From: Tellurirhabdus rosea
GTDB taxonomy: Bacteria > Bacteroidota > Bacteroidia > Cytophagales > Spirosomataceae
DNA length: 64,000 nt
Reading direction: 5' to 3'
NCBI RefSeq assembly: GCF_026278345.1
Contig: NZ_CP111085.1
Location: 4,556,282 to 4,620,281, forward strand
Shown: positions 31,858 through 40,716 of the stretch, piece after piece
Position numbering within the stretch: the first letter of the stretch is position 1
How the letters are laid out: the number at the start of each line of letters is the position of its first letter
Notes under the pieces: model-generated
What the model was told of the DNA's origin: nothing
The model's input: only the letters and a program-made list of their open reading frames with translations
Database searches by the model: none
Program-made: the position numbers and the translations under genes

Positions 31858-33162
31858 CTACAACCGCTCGATCTCGGCCCCGATCGCGTTCAGGCGCAGG
31901 TCGATGTTCTGATACCCGCGGTCGATCTGCTCGATGTGGTCGATGATGCTGTCGCCTTTGGCCGAAAGGGCGGCGATCAGTAAAGCCACGCCCGCCCGGA
32001 TGTCCGGTGAGGTCATCCGGATGCCGCGAAGCTGCTGCTGGCGATTCAGGCCGACCACCGTTGCGCGGTGCGGGTCGCAGAGGATGATCTGCGCGCCCAT
32101 GTCGATGAGTTTGTCGACGAAGAACAGGCGGCTTTCGAACATTTTCTGGTGCACCAGCAGCGTGCCCTGCGCCTGAACGGCCGTGACGAGCACAATGCTG
32201 AGCAGGTCGGGCGTGAAGCCGGGCCAGGGCGCATCCGAAACGGTCATCATGCCGCCGTCGAGGAAGCTGTCGATGACGTAGCGTTCCTGCGCGGGCACGT
32301 GGATATCGTCGCCCCGGAATTCCATCTGGATGCCGAGCCGTTTGAACACGTCCGGAATAATGCCCAGCTCCGGAATCTGGCAGTTCTTGATCGTAATTTC
32401 CGACTGCGTCATGGCCGCCAGTCCGATGAACGAACCGATCTCGATCATGTCGGGCAGCATCGTGTGCTCCGTACCGCCGAGGCGTTCGACGCCTTCGATG
32501 GTCAGGAGGTTGGAGCCGATGCCGCCGATTTTGGCACCCATGCGGTTGAGCATCTTGCTCAGCTGCTGGAGGTACGGTTCGCAGGCGGCGTTGTAAATCG
32601 TGGTGGTTCCTTCGGCCAGCACGGCGGCCATTAGCACGTTGGCCGTTCCGGTCACCGACGCCTCGTCGAGCAGCATGTAGGTGCCCTGGAGGTGGCTGGC
32701 GTCTACGTTGTAAATGCCGCTGACTTCGTCGTAATTGAACTTGGCACCCAGCTTTTCGAAGCCCAGAAAGTGCGTATCCAGCCGCCGACGGCCGATTTTG
32801 TCGCCGCCCGGGCGGGGTATCCGACCCTGTTTGAAGCGGGCCAGCATGGGTCCAAGGAGCATCACCGAACCGCGCAGCGCGGCGGCCTGCTGCCGGTATT
32901 CTTCCGTGTCCAGAATGTCGAGGGCCACATCATCCGCCTGAAAGCGATACGAAGCGTCGCCGACCTTCTCAACCTTCACGCCGAGCGTACCCAGGAGTTC
33001 GATGAGCTTGTTGACGTCGCGGATGTTCGGAATATTATGAATGGTAACCGGCTCGCTGGTCAGCAGCACGGCACACAAGATTTGCAGCGCCTCGTTTTTA
33101 GCGCCCTGCGGAATAAGCTCGCCCTTCAACCGACGGTCGCCGGCAATGCGGAAAGATGCCAT
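31858..33162 (-). CDS. murA: UDP-N-acetylglucosamine 1-carboxyvinyltransferase (MurA)
   Basis: A 434-residue cytoplasmic enzyme, the first committed step of peptidoglycan synthesis (enolpyruvyl transfer from PEP to UDP-GlcNAc). Family features run throughout: LIPQGAKNEALQILCAVLLT with the catalytic Lys-Asn pair, RGSVMLLGPMLARF, GSFIGLAAMTQSEI, FTPDLLSIVLVTAVQAQGT and DIRAGVALLIAALSAKG. At the mobile-loop position where E. coli has Cys115 (P-G-G-C-x-I-G), this protein reads RPGGDKIGRRRLD, that is Asp121 (32800-32802). The Cys-to-Asp change is known to make MurA insensitive to fosfomycin. It is followed upstream by the DUF4290 gene on the same strand, a conserved pairing. Confidence 0.97.
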   Translation of the reverse strand: MASFRIAGDRRLKGELIPQGAKNEALQILCAVLLTSEPVTIHNIPNIRDVNKLIELLGTLGVKVEKVGDASYRFQADDVALDILDTEEYRQQAAALRGSVMLLGPMLARFKQGRIPRPGGDKIGRRRLDTHFLGFEKLGAKFNYDEVSGIYNVDASHLQGTYMLLDEASVTGTANVLMAAVLAEGTTTIYNAACEPYLQQLSKMLNRMGAKIGGIGSNLLTIEGVERLGGTEHTMLPDMIEIGSFIGLAAMTQSEITIKNCQIPELGIIPDVFKRLGIQMEFRGDDIHVPAQERYVIDSFLDGGMMTVSDAPWPGFTPDLLSIVLVTAVQAQGTLLVHQKMFESRLFFVDKLIDMGAQIILCDPHRATVVGLNRQQQLRGIRMTSPDIRAGVALLIAALSAKGDSIIDHIEQIDRGYQNIDLRLNAIGAEIERL

Positions 33163-33171
33163 TTAGGAAAT

Positions 33172-33266
33172 GAAAAGTTTAAAGTTAAAAGTTAAAAGTC
33201 AGGCTCCGCCGATTGGCCGACTTTCTGCGGAGCTTAACTTTTAACTTTTAACTTTTAATTTTTAAC
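33172..33266. repeat. Low-complexity inverted repeat (AAAAGTT arms) between murA and DUF4290
   Basis: The left arm holds runs of AAAGTTAAAAG and the right arm runs of CTTTTAACTTTT. Between them, GCTCCGC (33203-33209) and GCGGAGC (33227-33233) close the loop. It is one of at least five architecturally similar intergenic hairpins in the window. Confidence 0.75.
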
Positions 33267-33271
33267 TGATT

Positions 33272-33967
33272 TTATCGTCTTCTCCGGTTCTGGTTGTTGC
33301 CCCGGAAATTACGGTTCTGGTTGTTGCGGTTCTGATTGTCGCGGTTCTGGCTGTAGCCGGGGTTGTTGCTGCGCTGGCTTCCCTGGCCGGTAAACGCCTG
33401 CACCGGCGTATGGCGGCGGGGCTGCTGGTCGCCGGTGCGCTCGCGCGGGGTGGCTTCCACAAAACCGTTGGTGCGAATGGCCTGCACATCCTCGGACAGC
33501 CGCCCGTTCGACATTTCGATGAGGCTCTGCAGGATGGTTTCGTCCTCGACCGAGTCCTTGTTCCAGGTCATGTAGAAGGTTTTCATCAGCCGGGCGAGGT
33601 ACGACACGAAGGCGCGGCGTTCATCGGGCTCCTCCAGGGCGGCGGCCTTGTCGATGAGCAGCTTCATGTTGTGCCCGTAGTGCTTGTGCCTCAGGTCGTG
33701 GGTGTTGTAAGGCACCTGCTGCGGCTTCCGGCCGAGCACGTCGGGCGGCGGCGGCGGGTAGGGGCTGTCGACATCCAGCGTAAAGCCGGACATGATGTAC
33801 AGGTCGTCCCAGAGTTTGTTGTAGTAGTCCTGATTATCCCGCATGTTGGGATGAATCTGCCGCATCAGTTCCACCAGAATATGGGCGTAGCGCGTGCGCT
33901 TTTCCCGATCTTCGATGGTCTGAAGGTGCCCGACTAATTTCTGAATATTGCTGCCGTACTCTTTCAA
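33272..33967 (-). CDS. DUF4290-family protein
   Basis: A 231-residue protein beginning with TTG at 33967; no in-frame ATG occurs upstream. MKEYGSNIQKLVGHLQTIED and RTRYAHILVELMRQIHPNMR are the family signature, then YYNKLWDDLYIMSGF and HDLRHKHYGHNMKLLI. The last 50 residues are low-complexity, rich in Asn, Gln and Arg (SQNRDNQNRNNQNRNFRGNN), ending in four Arg, suggesting a nucleic-acid or acidic-polymer contact. DUF4290 lies next to murA in many Bacteroidota, hinting at a link to cell-wall synthesis, but its function is unknown. Confidence 0.9.
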   Translation of the reverse strand: MKEYGSNIQKLVGHLQTIEDREKRTRYAHILVELMRQIHPNMRDNQDYYNKLWDDLYIMSGFTLDVDSPYPPPPPDVLGRKPQQVPYNTHDLRHKHYGHNMKLLIDKAAALEEPDERRAFVSYLARLMKTFYMTWNKDSVEDETILQSLIEMSNGRLSEDVQAIRTNGFVEATPRERTGDQQPRRHTPVQAFTGQGSQRSNNPGYSQNRDNQNRNNQNRNFRGNNQNRRRR

Positions 33968-34364
33968 GTGATTGAGCCTTTATTGTGTATTGGCAAAAAT
34001 ACGAAAAATGTCGGAACCGGGGTCGGAGTGCCGGGGGGAATTAGTGAATGACTGATTGACTGAATGATTGAATGACTGATTGGGTGAATGAGGGATTGGG
34101 TGAATGAGCGGAGCTTTTGCCGGTTAACCCATTTTGCGCTAATCATTGGATGTAACCACGAAAATGAGCAGACCTGATTATCTTAACCGGTAACCGGGTT
34201 ATTAACAATCCGCTGAATGAGAAGGCCCTGCTTCGCTCATTCGCTCAGTCATTCAGTCATTCAGTCATTCAGTCATTCAGTCAATCACTCAATCAGTCAT
34301 TTGCTCAATCGCACAGAATTCCGCTTCGGTCGAACCGCTCTGCTTTGTCCATTGTTGGCCTTCT
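33968..34364. other. Intergenic region with paired (TGAATGAC)-type repeat arms
   Basis: A 397-bp divergent gap. The left part (34041-34110) is built of GAATGACTGATTGACTGAAT-like units and the right part (34231-34311) of their complement, with ATTCAGTC four times in tandem from 34251. GAATGAGCGGAGC and GCTTCGCTCATTC sit at the inner edges, so the arms can pair. The middle (34115-34230) carries A/T-rich DNA that probably holds the promoters of the two divergent genes. No ORF is supported. Confidence 0.7.
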
Positions 34365-35738
34365 ATGAATAAATGGTTACTGACGTATAAACCGGAGTTG
34401 TCAGACACGCTCCGGCTGAGTATTCCCATTGTCATTGCACAGCTGGGCGTGGTGCTGATGGGGGTGATGGATAATTTGTTTGTCGGGCGGTTGCTCGGCG
34501 CCGCGCCGCTGGGGGCGGCGGGACTGGCTGTTTCGCTGACGTTTCTGGTGTCGAGCATCGGCGTCGGCGGGCTGTCGGTGGTGGCGGCGCTGGTGTCGCA
34601 GGCGCGGGGCCGCTCCGACGAGGCGGGCATCAACCGGCTGTTTCGCGGCGGGCTGAAAGTGGCCCTGCTGCTGAGCGTCGTGCTCGGTCTGGCCGGGGTT
34701 TCGCTGGCTTTTTCGTTTGCCGTTTTCCAGCAAACGCCGCAGGTGACCGACATGGCCCGGCAGTTTATGCTGATCCTGAGCGTGTCGAACATCCCGCTTT
34801 TTCTGTTTGTGGCGGCCCGGCAGTTGTGCGACGGGTTGGCGCTGCCCCGCGTGGCGATGATGATTACGCTCTCGGCCCTGCTGGTCAACGGGCTGTTCAA
34901 CTACCTGCTGATTCTGGGCATCGGGCCGTTTCCGGAGATGGGCCTCAACGGTTCGGCCGCCGCAACCCTGATTTCCCGGCTTTACATGGCCGCCGCTATT
35001 GGCCTGTACATTTACCGCAACCAAACGTTCCGGCCGTATCTGAAATCCGAATACGGAACCCAGCCGACGGGCGCTGAAGTCCGTCAGATTCTGCGGCTTG
35101 GCCTCCCCGGCGGACTCATTTTCTTCTTCGAAGTCGCCACGTTTTCGCTGGCGCAGGTGATGGTCGGCTGGCTGGGCGAAGTGCCGCTGGCGGCCCACCA
35201 GATTGCGCTCAACATGGCGTCCACGACCTACATGATGGCAACGGGTATTTCTTCGGCAGCGGCCATCCGGGTCGGCAACGCCATCGGGCGGGGGAGCCAG
35301 GAACACGTGCGGCGGGCGGGCGTAGCGGCTTTTGTGCTCTCGGGCCTGTTCATGGGGCTTTGTACGACCCTATTCCTGACGGCCAACGAGCAACTGGTTT
35401 CGCTCTACATCCGCGACAATGCGCCGGTCGCCACGCTGGCCGCGAGTCTGCTCATCATGGCGGGCATTTTTCAACTGTCGGACGGGATTCAGGTCGTGGG
35501 CGTGGGCGTGCTGCGGGGCCTGTCGGATGTCAACGTGCCGACGGTCATTACGCTGTTTGCGTACTGGGTCATGGGCCTGCCGGTCAGCTACGTGATGTGC
35601 TTCAAGGTCGGGCTGGGCGCGGCGGGCATCTGGGTGGGCCTGCTGGCCGGGCTGTCGGTGGCGGCCGTGCTGCTGACCGTCCGCTTCTTCCGGCTGGTGA
35701 AGCGCCTGCGGCTGGCGGAGTCGAACGTAATGGCCTGA
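34365..35738 (+). CDS. MATE-family efflux transporter
   Basis: A 457-residue membrane protein with twelve predicted helices in two homologous halves. LSIPIVIAQLGVVLMGVMDN is the typical first helix of MATE pumps (NorM/DinF class), with DNLFVGRLLGAAPLGAAGLA following. The second half repeats the pattern (LGLPGGLIFFFEVATFSLAQ, MVGWLGEVPLAAHQIALNMA, STTYMMATGISSAAAIRVGN). Such transporters export drugs and metabolites with Na+ or H+ counterflow. Its upstream region carries the ATTCAGTC tract described above. The gene is monocistronic by position. Confidence 0.92.
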   Translation: MNKWLLTYKPELSDTLRLSIPIVIAQLGVVLMGVMDNLFVGRLLGAAPLGAAGLAVSLTFLVSSIGVGGLSVVAALVSQARGRSDEAGINRLFRGGLKVALLLSVVLGLAGVSLAFSFAVFQQTPQVTDMARQFMLILSVSNIPLFLFVAARQLCDGLALPRVAMMITLSALLVNGLFNYLLILGIGPFPEMGLNGSAAATLISRLYMAAAIGLYIYRNQTFRPYLKSEYGTQPTGAEVRQILRLGLPGGLIFFFEVATFSLAQVMVGWLGEVPLAAHQIALNMASTTYMMATGISSAAAIRVGNAIGRGSQEHVRRAGVAAFVLSGLFMGLCTTLFLTANEQLVSLYIRDNAPVATLAASLLIMAGIFQLSDGIQVVGVGVLRGLSDVNVPTVITLFAYWVMGLPVSYVMCFKVGLGAAGIWVGLLAGLSVAAVLLTVRFFRLVKRLRLAESNVMA

Positions 35739-35752
35739 GTGAAGGGACGTTT

Positions 35753-35865
35753 GACGCTGGACGTTAGACACTAGACATGAGACGCTGGACAGGAGTAACC
35801 GGGACTAACCAGTGACCAATGTTCAGTGTCACACGTCCAGTGTCTCATGTCTCATGTCCAGCGTC
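35753..35865. repeat. Low-complexity inverted repeat (AGACATGAG/CTGGAC arms)
   Basis: The left arm, 35753-35790, contains GACGCTGGAC, AGACACTAG and ACATGAGACG; the right arm, 35835-35865, is close to its reverse complement (GTCCAGTGTC, TCATGTCTCATGTCC). It lies between convergent genes and may act as a terminator. Confidence 0.75.
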
Positions 35866-35873
35866 AACGGAGG

Positions 35874-36464
35874 TCATTCATCCTTCACGGGCAGGTTGGC
35901 AAATGAGCCGCTGATGGTAAAATTAACCCGTTTTTCGGGCAGAAACGAAGGGTCGAACGGGTCATACGCGCCCGGCAGCCGGACCGTGTAGGTGCCCGAA
36001 AGGGTCTTCCGTTTGGGGTCGTAAGCCGTAATTACCAGAGAGCCTTCCACGAGGGTAGTGCCGCTCTGGAAGATCACCGTGCAGTTTTCGCCGGTGGCAA
36101 ACCGGTAGTCAACGGCAGCCTCACCCAGGGCTGGGTTGGGCAGGGTCGCCAGGGTGTACGTCCCGACAAGGCCGGTTTTCTGGCGGGCTTTGGGAATGCT
36201 GAAGCTAAGGCCGTCGCTCCCGGCGGGATACGTCGTCCAGAAGCCGAACTGCAGTTTTTCGGCCGACTGAGAGGCGGCGTGCCTGAAGGCATCGTTTTCG
36301 TATTCCGCGGCAAACCGGGTCGAGCTGTTCTGGTAGGCCATCGTGCGGCTCAGTTTGGCGGTTACCGGCAGCGGCTGGGGAGTCGGCTCGGTGGTTTCTT
36401 TTTTGCATCCTGCCAGAAAAAGGAGCGCAAACAGGATACAGCCTGAAAAGAGGCGGTGGTTCAT
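35874..36464 (-). CDS. Hypothetical lipoprotein
   Basis: A 196-residue lipoprotein; ATG 36464 gives the signal LFSGCILFALLFLAGC followed by KKETTEPTPQP, a classic lipobox with a Thr/Pro-rich linker. The mature domain consists of beta strands: FGFWTTYPAGSDGLSFSIPK, VGTYTLATLPNPALGEAAVD, EGSLVITAYDPKRKTLSGTY, RVNFTISGSFANLPV. The strand ...GSLVITAYDxxxxxxSGTYTV is common in Bacteroidota lipoproteins of the DUF6252/DUF5025 type; I cannot name the family with certainty. It stands alone between two intergenic hairpins. Confidence 0.7.
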   Translation of the reverse strand: MNHRLFSGCILFALLFLAGCKKETTEPTPQPLPVTAKLSRTMAYQNSSTRFAAEYENDAFRHAASQSAEKLQFGFWTTYPAGSDGLSFSIPKARQKTGLVGTYTLATLPNPALGEAAVDYRFATGENCTVIFQSGTTLVEGSLVITAYDPKRKTLSGTYTVRLPGAYDPFDPSFLPEKRVNFTISGSFANLPVKDE

Positions 36465-36573
36465 CGGTACTGATTTTGTTGTTATACTGCGGGACGATTG
36501 ACGCCTGTCGCCCAAAGATACGGCAATTGTCAGACAAAAATTTTACCCTTTTCGAACCTAATTCTGCTTTTTC

Positions 36574-37581
36574 TTGAACGGTCAATCCACCACTTCGCTC
36601 GCTTCCTTACTGGCCCGCGTCGGCCTCGACTGGTTTCTGCTGGCCCTGCTGGGCATGATCGGGCTGGCTTACCTCTGGCCCGGACCGGGGCTGGGAGAGG
36701 GGCCGCTTTCGCTGTCGGCCATCGCCAACTACGGCGTGTCGGTCATTTTCTTTTTTTACGGGCTGCGCCTGAGCGGAGAAAAGCTGAAGGCGGGCCTGAG
36801 CAACTGGCGGCTTCACCTGACCATTCACCTGACCACCTTCGTCCTTTTTCCGCTGCTGGTGCTGGCCGCCCGCTGGCTGTTCCAGACGCCCGACACGGCC
36901 CTGCTCTGGCTGGGGGCTTTTTACGTGGCGGCCCTGCCGTCGACGGTTTCGTCCTCGGTCGTGATGGTATCGCTGGCCGGGGGCAACATTCCGGCGGCCA
37001 TCTTCAACGCCAGCATTTCCAGCCTGATCGGCGTTTTTCTGACGCCGCTCTGGATGAGTTTTCTGCTCACCCAGCAGTCGGGCGACTACGATCTGGGCGG
37101 GGTCATCGGCAAGCTGACTTTGCAGGTCATCGTGCCCGTTGTGGCCGGAATCGCGCTGAACCGGCGGTTTGGGGCCTTTGCCGAGCGGCACAAAACGGCG
37201 CTGCGGTACTTCGACCAGTCGGTGATTCTGCTCATCGTGTATACCTCGTTCTGCGAATCCTTCGCCCGCCGCATGTTTGCCGATCTCACCCTGACCGACC
37301 TGCTGGTGCTGGGTGCGGCCATGCTGGCGCTGTTTTTTCTCGTTTACGGAATCGTGCTGGCCATCAGCAACGCGCTCGGTTTCAGCCGCCCGGATCGGAT
37401 TACGGCCCTGTTCTGCGGCTCCAAGAAATCACTGGTTCAGGGCAGCGTTATGGCGAGCGTGCTCTTTCCCGGCACGATGGCGGGGATTGTGCTTCTGCCA
37501 ATTATGATGTACCACGCCCTGCAACTGATTGTCGCGAGTTTGATAGCCCAGCGGATGGCGGCCAGTGCCCGTTCGGAATAA
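36574..37581 (+). CDS. Bile acid:sodium symporter-family (SBF-like) transporter
   Basis: A 335-residue membrane protein starting at TTG 36574, with about ten hydrophobic segments. The family signature is the pair GVSVIFFFYGLRLSGEKLKA and ALPSTVSSSVVMVSLAGGNI, where the Ser/Thr and Asn residues form the sodium and substrate sites. FNASISSLIGVFLTPLWM and FCGSKKSLVQGSVMASVLF belong to the inverted-repeat crossing helices. It matches the SBF-like (YfeH) branch rather than classical bile-acid symporters. The substrate is unknown; bacterial members move pantoate, pyruvate-type acids or other organic anions. Confidence 0.88.
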   Translation: MNGQSTTSLASLLARVGLDWFLLALLGMIGLAYLWPGPGLGEGPLSLSAIANYGVSVIFFFYGLRLSGEKLKAGLSNWRLHLTIHLTTFVLFPLLVLAARWLFQTPDTALLWLGAFYVAALPSTVSSSVVMVSLAGGNIPAAIFNASISSLIGVFLTPLWMSFLLTQQSGDYDLGGVIGKLTLQVIVPVVAGIALNRRFGAFAERHKTALRYFDQSVILLIVYTSFCESFARRMFADLTLTDLLVLGAAMLALFFLVYGIVLAISNALGFSRPDRITALFCGSKKSLVQGSVMASVLFPGTMAGIVLLPIMMYHALQLIVASLIAQRMAASARSE

Positions 37582-37750
37582 GAAAAGCGGCGGGACGCAT
37601 GCCGGTTACTAAAATCAGCCGGTTTACTTTTCCATTTAAGGTATATTCCTTTCTGGTTTAGAATTTCCGAAAAAGGCTAATAGGATTATTGGTTAATATT
37701 TACTGAAACGTAGATACAGGAAAAGGCCGTCGCCCCCATACCATTTACCG

Positions 37751-38854
37751 ATGAATTACATAAAACAGCTTGATGGTATCCGGGCAATCGCCGTGATGTT
37801 GGTCATTATAGCGCATTGGATGCCGCAGGACAGTCTGCTTTACCGCTACGGAGACCTGTTCAACGGCGTTGATATTTTTTTCGTACTGAGCGGGTTTCTC
37901 ATTACCCGAATTCTGCTGGAAAATCGCAGGCAGGCCGAGCGATCCGGGTCTGGAAAAGGGCAGTTGCTGAAGGTATTTTTTATTCGCCGTGTCCTTCGGA
38001 TTTTTCCCGCCTATTACGCTGCGTTACTGCTATTGTTTCTCATTGGACCAATCTGGAATACCGGCATTCGGGACAACTGGGGGTATTTTGTTTCCTATAC
38101 GGCTAACTTTTATTTTGTCAAAAGGCAGGCGTGGGACGGCATGCTTTCCCATTTGTGGTCGCTTTCTGTCGAAGAACAGTTTTACCTGCTCTGGCCCTGG
38201 CTGATGCTGCTGCCCGGCAAAAGGACGCCGCTTTGCATTATCCTGACATTCATTCTGTTGGGTGAAGCGGCCCAGTATTATTTCTGGAACGCGCCGATGG
38301 GCGACATCCGGACGATTTCCTGTTTTGACGGCCTCGGAATGGGGGCTTTGCTGGCCTACGCGGCGGTCGAAAAACCGGCCTGGCTGAAGCAGGCGTACCC
38401 GTATGCCTCGGTTCTGGCCCTGCTTTGTTTTCTGCTTCAGATGGCCCGGATAACCGGAAATTCTTTCTTTATTCCATCCAGAACACTAACGGCCGTTTGT
38501 ACCGTCTGGCTGATTACCGCTATTCTTTTGTACGAAGGTCGAAGGGTGATTTTCTTTGATTTTATCTTGGGAAATCCGGCGCTGGTTTTCATGGGGAAAA
38601 TCAGTTACGGTATCTACCTGTACCATAATTTTCTTCCTTACCTGACGGGCGGTCTTTTGCGTTATTTCAATGCCAAATTCTTAGGCGAAACGTATCCCGC
38701 TTTGTATGTGCTCCATTTCGAGAATTTCTGCCTCTTGCTGCTCACGTCCTACGCTTCCTGGCGACTATTCGAAAAGCCCATTCTCAAACTCAAGCGTGGC
38801 TTCGACTATATCTCGCCGCTCCCCAAACCACAAACGGCCGTTGCGCAGCCATGA
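37751..38854 (+). CDS. Acyltransferase-3 family membrane protein
   Basis: A 367-residue membrane protein with ten hydrophobic segments. IKQLDGIRAIAVMLVIIAHW contains the defining R/K-x-x-D-G-x-R-A-x-A-V pattern with the catalytic-type His at the end of helix 1. VDIFFVLSGFLITRILLENR and LWSLSVEEQFYLLWPWLMLL complete the family set. These proteins acetylate or acylate surface glycans such as O-antigen or exopolysaccharide. No SGNH domain follows. The gene and the 170 bp before it are visibly richer in A/T than everything around, and no glycan cluster is near, suggesting recent acquisition. Confidence 0.9.
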   Translation: MNYIKQLDGIRAIAVMLVIIAHWMPQDSLLYRYGDLFNGVDIFFVLSGFLITRILLENRRQAERSGSGKGQLLKVFFIRRVLRIFPAYYAALLLLFLIGPIWNTGIRDNWGYFVSYTANFYFVKRQAWDGMLSHLWSLSVEEQFYLLWPWLMLLPGKRTPLCIILTFILLGEAAQYYFWNAPMGDIRTISCFDGLGMGALLAYAAVEKPAWLKQAYPYASVLALLCFLLQMARITGNSFFIPSRTLTAVCTVWLITAILLYEGRRVIFFDFILGNPALVFMGKISYGIYLYHNFLPYLTGGLLRYFNAKFLGETYPALYVLHFENFCLLLLTSYASWRLFEKPILKLKRGFDYISPLPKPQTAVAQP

Positions 38855-38898
38855 ACGTACAGCTTGATGCGGACACCGACCACGGAGAAGAAAGACCT

Positions 38899-40716
38899 TT
38901 AATTACGCACGATTTTCCGGGTGAAAACTTCTTTTCCCGCTTTTACTTTCAGGAAAAACACTTTTCCGCCGTCCGGCAGGGCAATATGGTCCTCCAGCTT
39001 CCCGCTTTTCGGGTAGGTTCGCTCGCTCACGCACCGGCCCTGCAGGTCGGTCAGGTGCCACTCGATGGGGGCGGGGGCGTTCAACGTCAGTTTGACCGTT
39101 ACAAAATCGGTGGTGGGATTGGGGAAGACGGACAGGCGGCCTTCGGCACCCGGTTCCAGACCCGTCGGCTGCAACACGGTTACGTCAAAAACGTCCTGCA
39201 GACAACCCTGCTCGTCGGCAACCGTAAAACGGGCAGACTTGGCCGGGGCTACGCTCAGCGTCCGTTTTCCGACCGTGCCGTCCGACCAGCGGTAGGGGCC
39301 GGTCTCGTTTTGCGCGGGCCAGGAGGCGGTCAGGTGGGCCGTTTCGCCGTAGGGAACGGTCAGCGTCTGGGTCCGGCTGACGTTTTTCATGATGGTAAAC
39401 TGGTCGCGCGTTACCCCGTCGGCCATGATGAATTTAGCATCGAGGCGGTTTTCCAGGACATCGATAATCATCGACCCGCCGATGGTGTTGTTGGCGTACA
39501 CCATCGCCGGATGCGGCCAGCCGGGCGTTTGGCCGCCGATCTGCCCGCCCGAGCCGTTCACCACGTATACGGTTCCTTTGCCTTTCTGAATAATCGGACA
39601 CGAATTGGCCGACCCATCGTACCGCCCCGTCGTGCTCGAAACGGCGTGTCTGGCCAGGTCGAACTGGTCGTACGTGCCGGAAAAGCCGTGCAACTGGTAC
39701 GACCGTTCGTAGGTATGGCTGTGGCCGAGCAGCACCAGATCGACGTTGAAACGCTCCAGAATGGGCAGCACCCGCTGCCGGACGGCCGTCATTTCCGGGT
39801 CGGTGTCGGCATTCCGCTGGCCTTTGGCGTAGGGCGGATGGTGGAAAAACACGATGGTCCAGGGCTGGCGGTTGGCGGCCAGATCCCGCTTCAGCCATTC
39901 GGCCTGGGTGCCGGTTGTGTCGTAAAGGCGGAATTTGCCCGCTTCGAGGCCGTACGAATCGAGCGAAACGAAATGAATCTGGCCGTAATCAAAGGAAAAA
40001 TACGCTTTGGAGCCCGAAGGCACGCCGCCCGCCTCGCCCTGCTGCGGAACGGTAATCAGTTTGTAATACGCATTGTCGAAATTATTGACGTTGTCGGCAT
40101 AATCGTGGTTGCCGGGCGTGGGCCAGAACGGCAGACCCGGCAGAATGGTCGGGTAGGTGTCGAAAACGTACTGCTGAAAATCCTGTTCGCGGCCGCAGCA
40201 GTAGGCATTGTCGCCCAGCCAGAGCCAGAGGTCCGCGGGGCGGGTGGCGGAGGCTTTCAGAAACTGGTCGCGGACATCCCGCTGGTTCTGGTTGCCGCTG
40301 CCGAAGTCGCCCAGCGCCCAGATGCGGATCGGAGCGCTGGACCCTTTGGGCGGAGCCGTGGTGAAGGATTGATAGGCTCGCGTGGTTCCGTCGGTGGCCC
40401 CGTCGCCGATGGAATAATAGTAGCGCGTCGCCGGTTGCAGACCTGTGAGCCGCACGATATGCTCGGTGGTCCGGGCCGTGTCGGTAAACTGCTGCGTGAA
40501 CTGGCCGGGACTGGTCCCGTAGCGGACCCGGTTATCGGTCGGCAGCACCGTGCGCCAGCGGATGGTCATGCTTTCGGGCGTCACCTGCTGGAGGTACGGC
40601 CCCCGGCTGATGGCGGTCTGCTGGGCGTGGCCGGACAGACTCAGGAAAAGACTAAACAGAAGTCCGGAAAGAGACAATAAGGTTTTCCGGCCCGAAACAG
40701 GCAATCGACAAGTCAT
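38899..40716 (-). CDS. Purple-acid-phosphatase-type metallophosphoesterase with T9SS sorting domain
   Basis: A 605-residue secreted protein. After the signal peptide comes an N-terminal fibronectin-III-like domain (YLQQVTPESMTIRWRTVLPT, TGLQPATRYYYSIGDG). The metallophosphoesterase core shows the metal-binding blocks IWALGDFGSG, WLWLGDNAYCCG, PTPGNHDYADN, FFHHPPY and LLGHSHTYERS (Asp, Asn, His residues). The C-terminus (about residue 530 on) is a type IX secretion sorting domain opening LSVFPNPTTDFVTVKL and ending in KVFFLKVKAGKEVFTRKIVR. The protein should leave the cell through the T9SS and act as an extracellular phosphatase or phosphodiesterase. Confidence 0.92.
   Translation of the reverse strand: MTCRLPVSGRKTLLSLSGLLFSLFLSLSGHAQQTAISRGPYLQQVTPESMTIRWRTVLPTDNRVRYGTSPGQFTQQFTDTARTTEHIVRLTGLQPATRYYYSIGDGATDGTTRAYQSFTTAPPKGSSAPIRIWALGDFGSGNQNQRDVRDQFLKASATRPADLWLWLGDNAYCCGREQDFQQYVFDTYPTILPGLPFWPTPGNHDYADNVNNFDNAYYKLITVPQQGEAGGVPSGSKAYFSFDYGQIHFVSLDSYGLEAGKFRLYDTTGTQAEWLKRDLAANRQPWTIVFFHHPPYAKGQRNADTDPEMTAVRQRVLPILERFNVDLVLLGHSHTYERSYQLHGFSGTYDQFDLARHAVSSTTGRYDGSANSCPIIQKGKGTVYVVNGSGGQIGGQTPGWPHPAMVYANNTIGGSMIIDVLENRLDAKFIMADGVTRDQFTIMKNVSRTQTLTVPYGETAHLTASWPAQNETGPYRWSDGTVGKRTLSVAPAKSARFTVADEQGCLQDVFDVTVLQPTGLEPGAEGRLSVFPNPTTDFVTVKLTLNAPAPIEWHLTDLQGRCVSERTYPKSGKLEDHIALPDGGKVFFLKVKAGKEVFTRKIVRN

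Noticed and set aside
34231..34311. Possible CRISPR array (regular repeats)
   Set aside because: Units are 8 bp, in direct tandem without spacers, and no cas gene is present.
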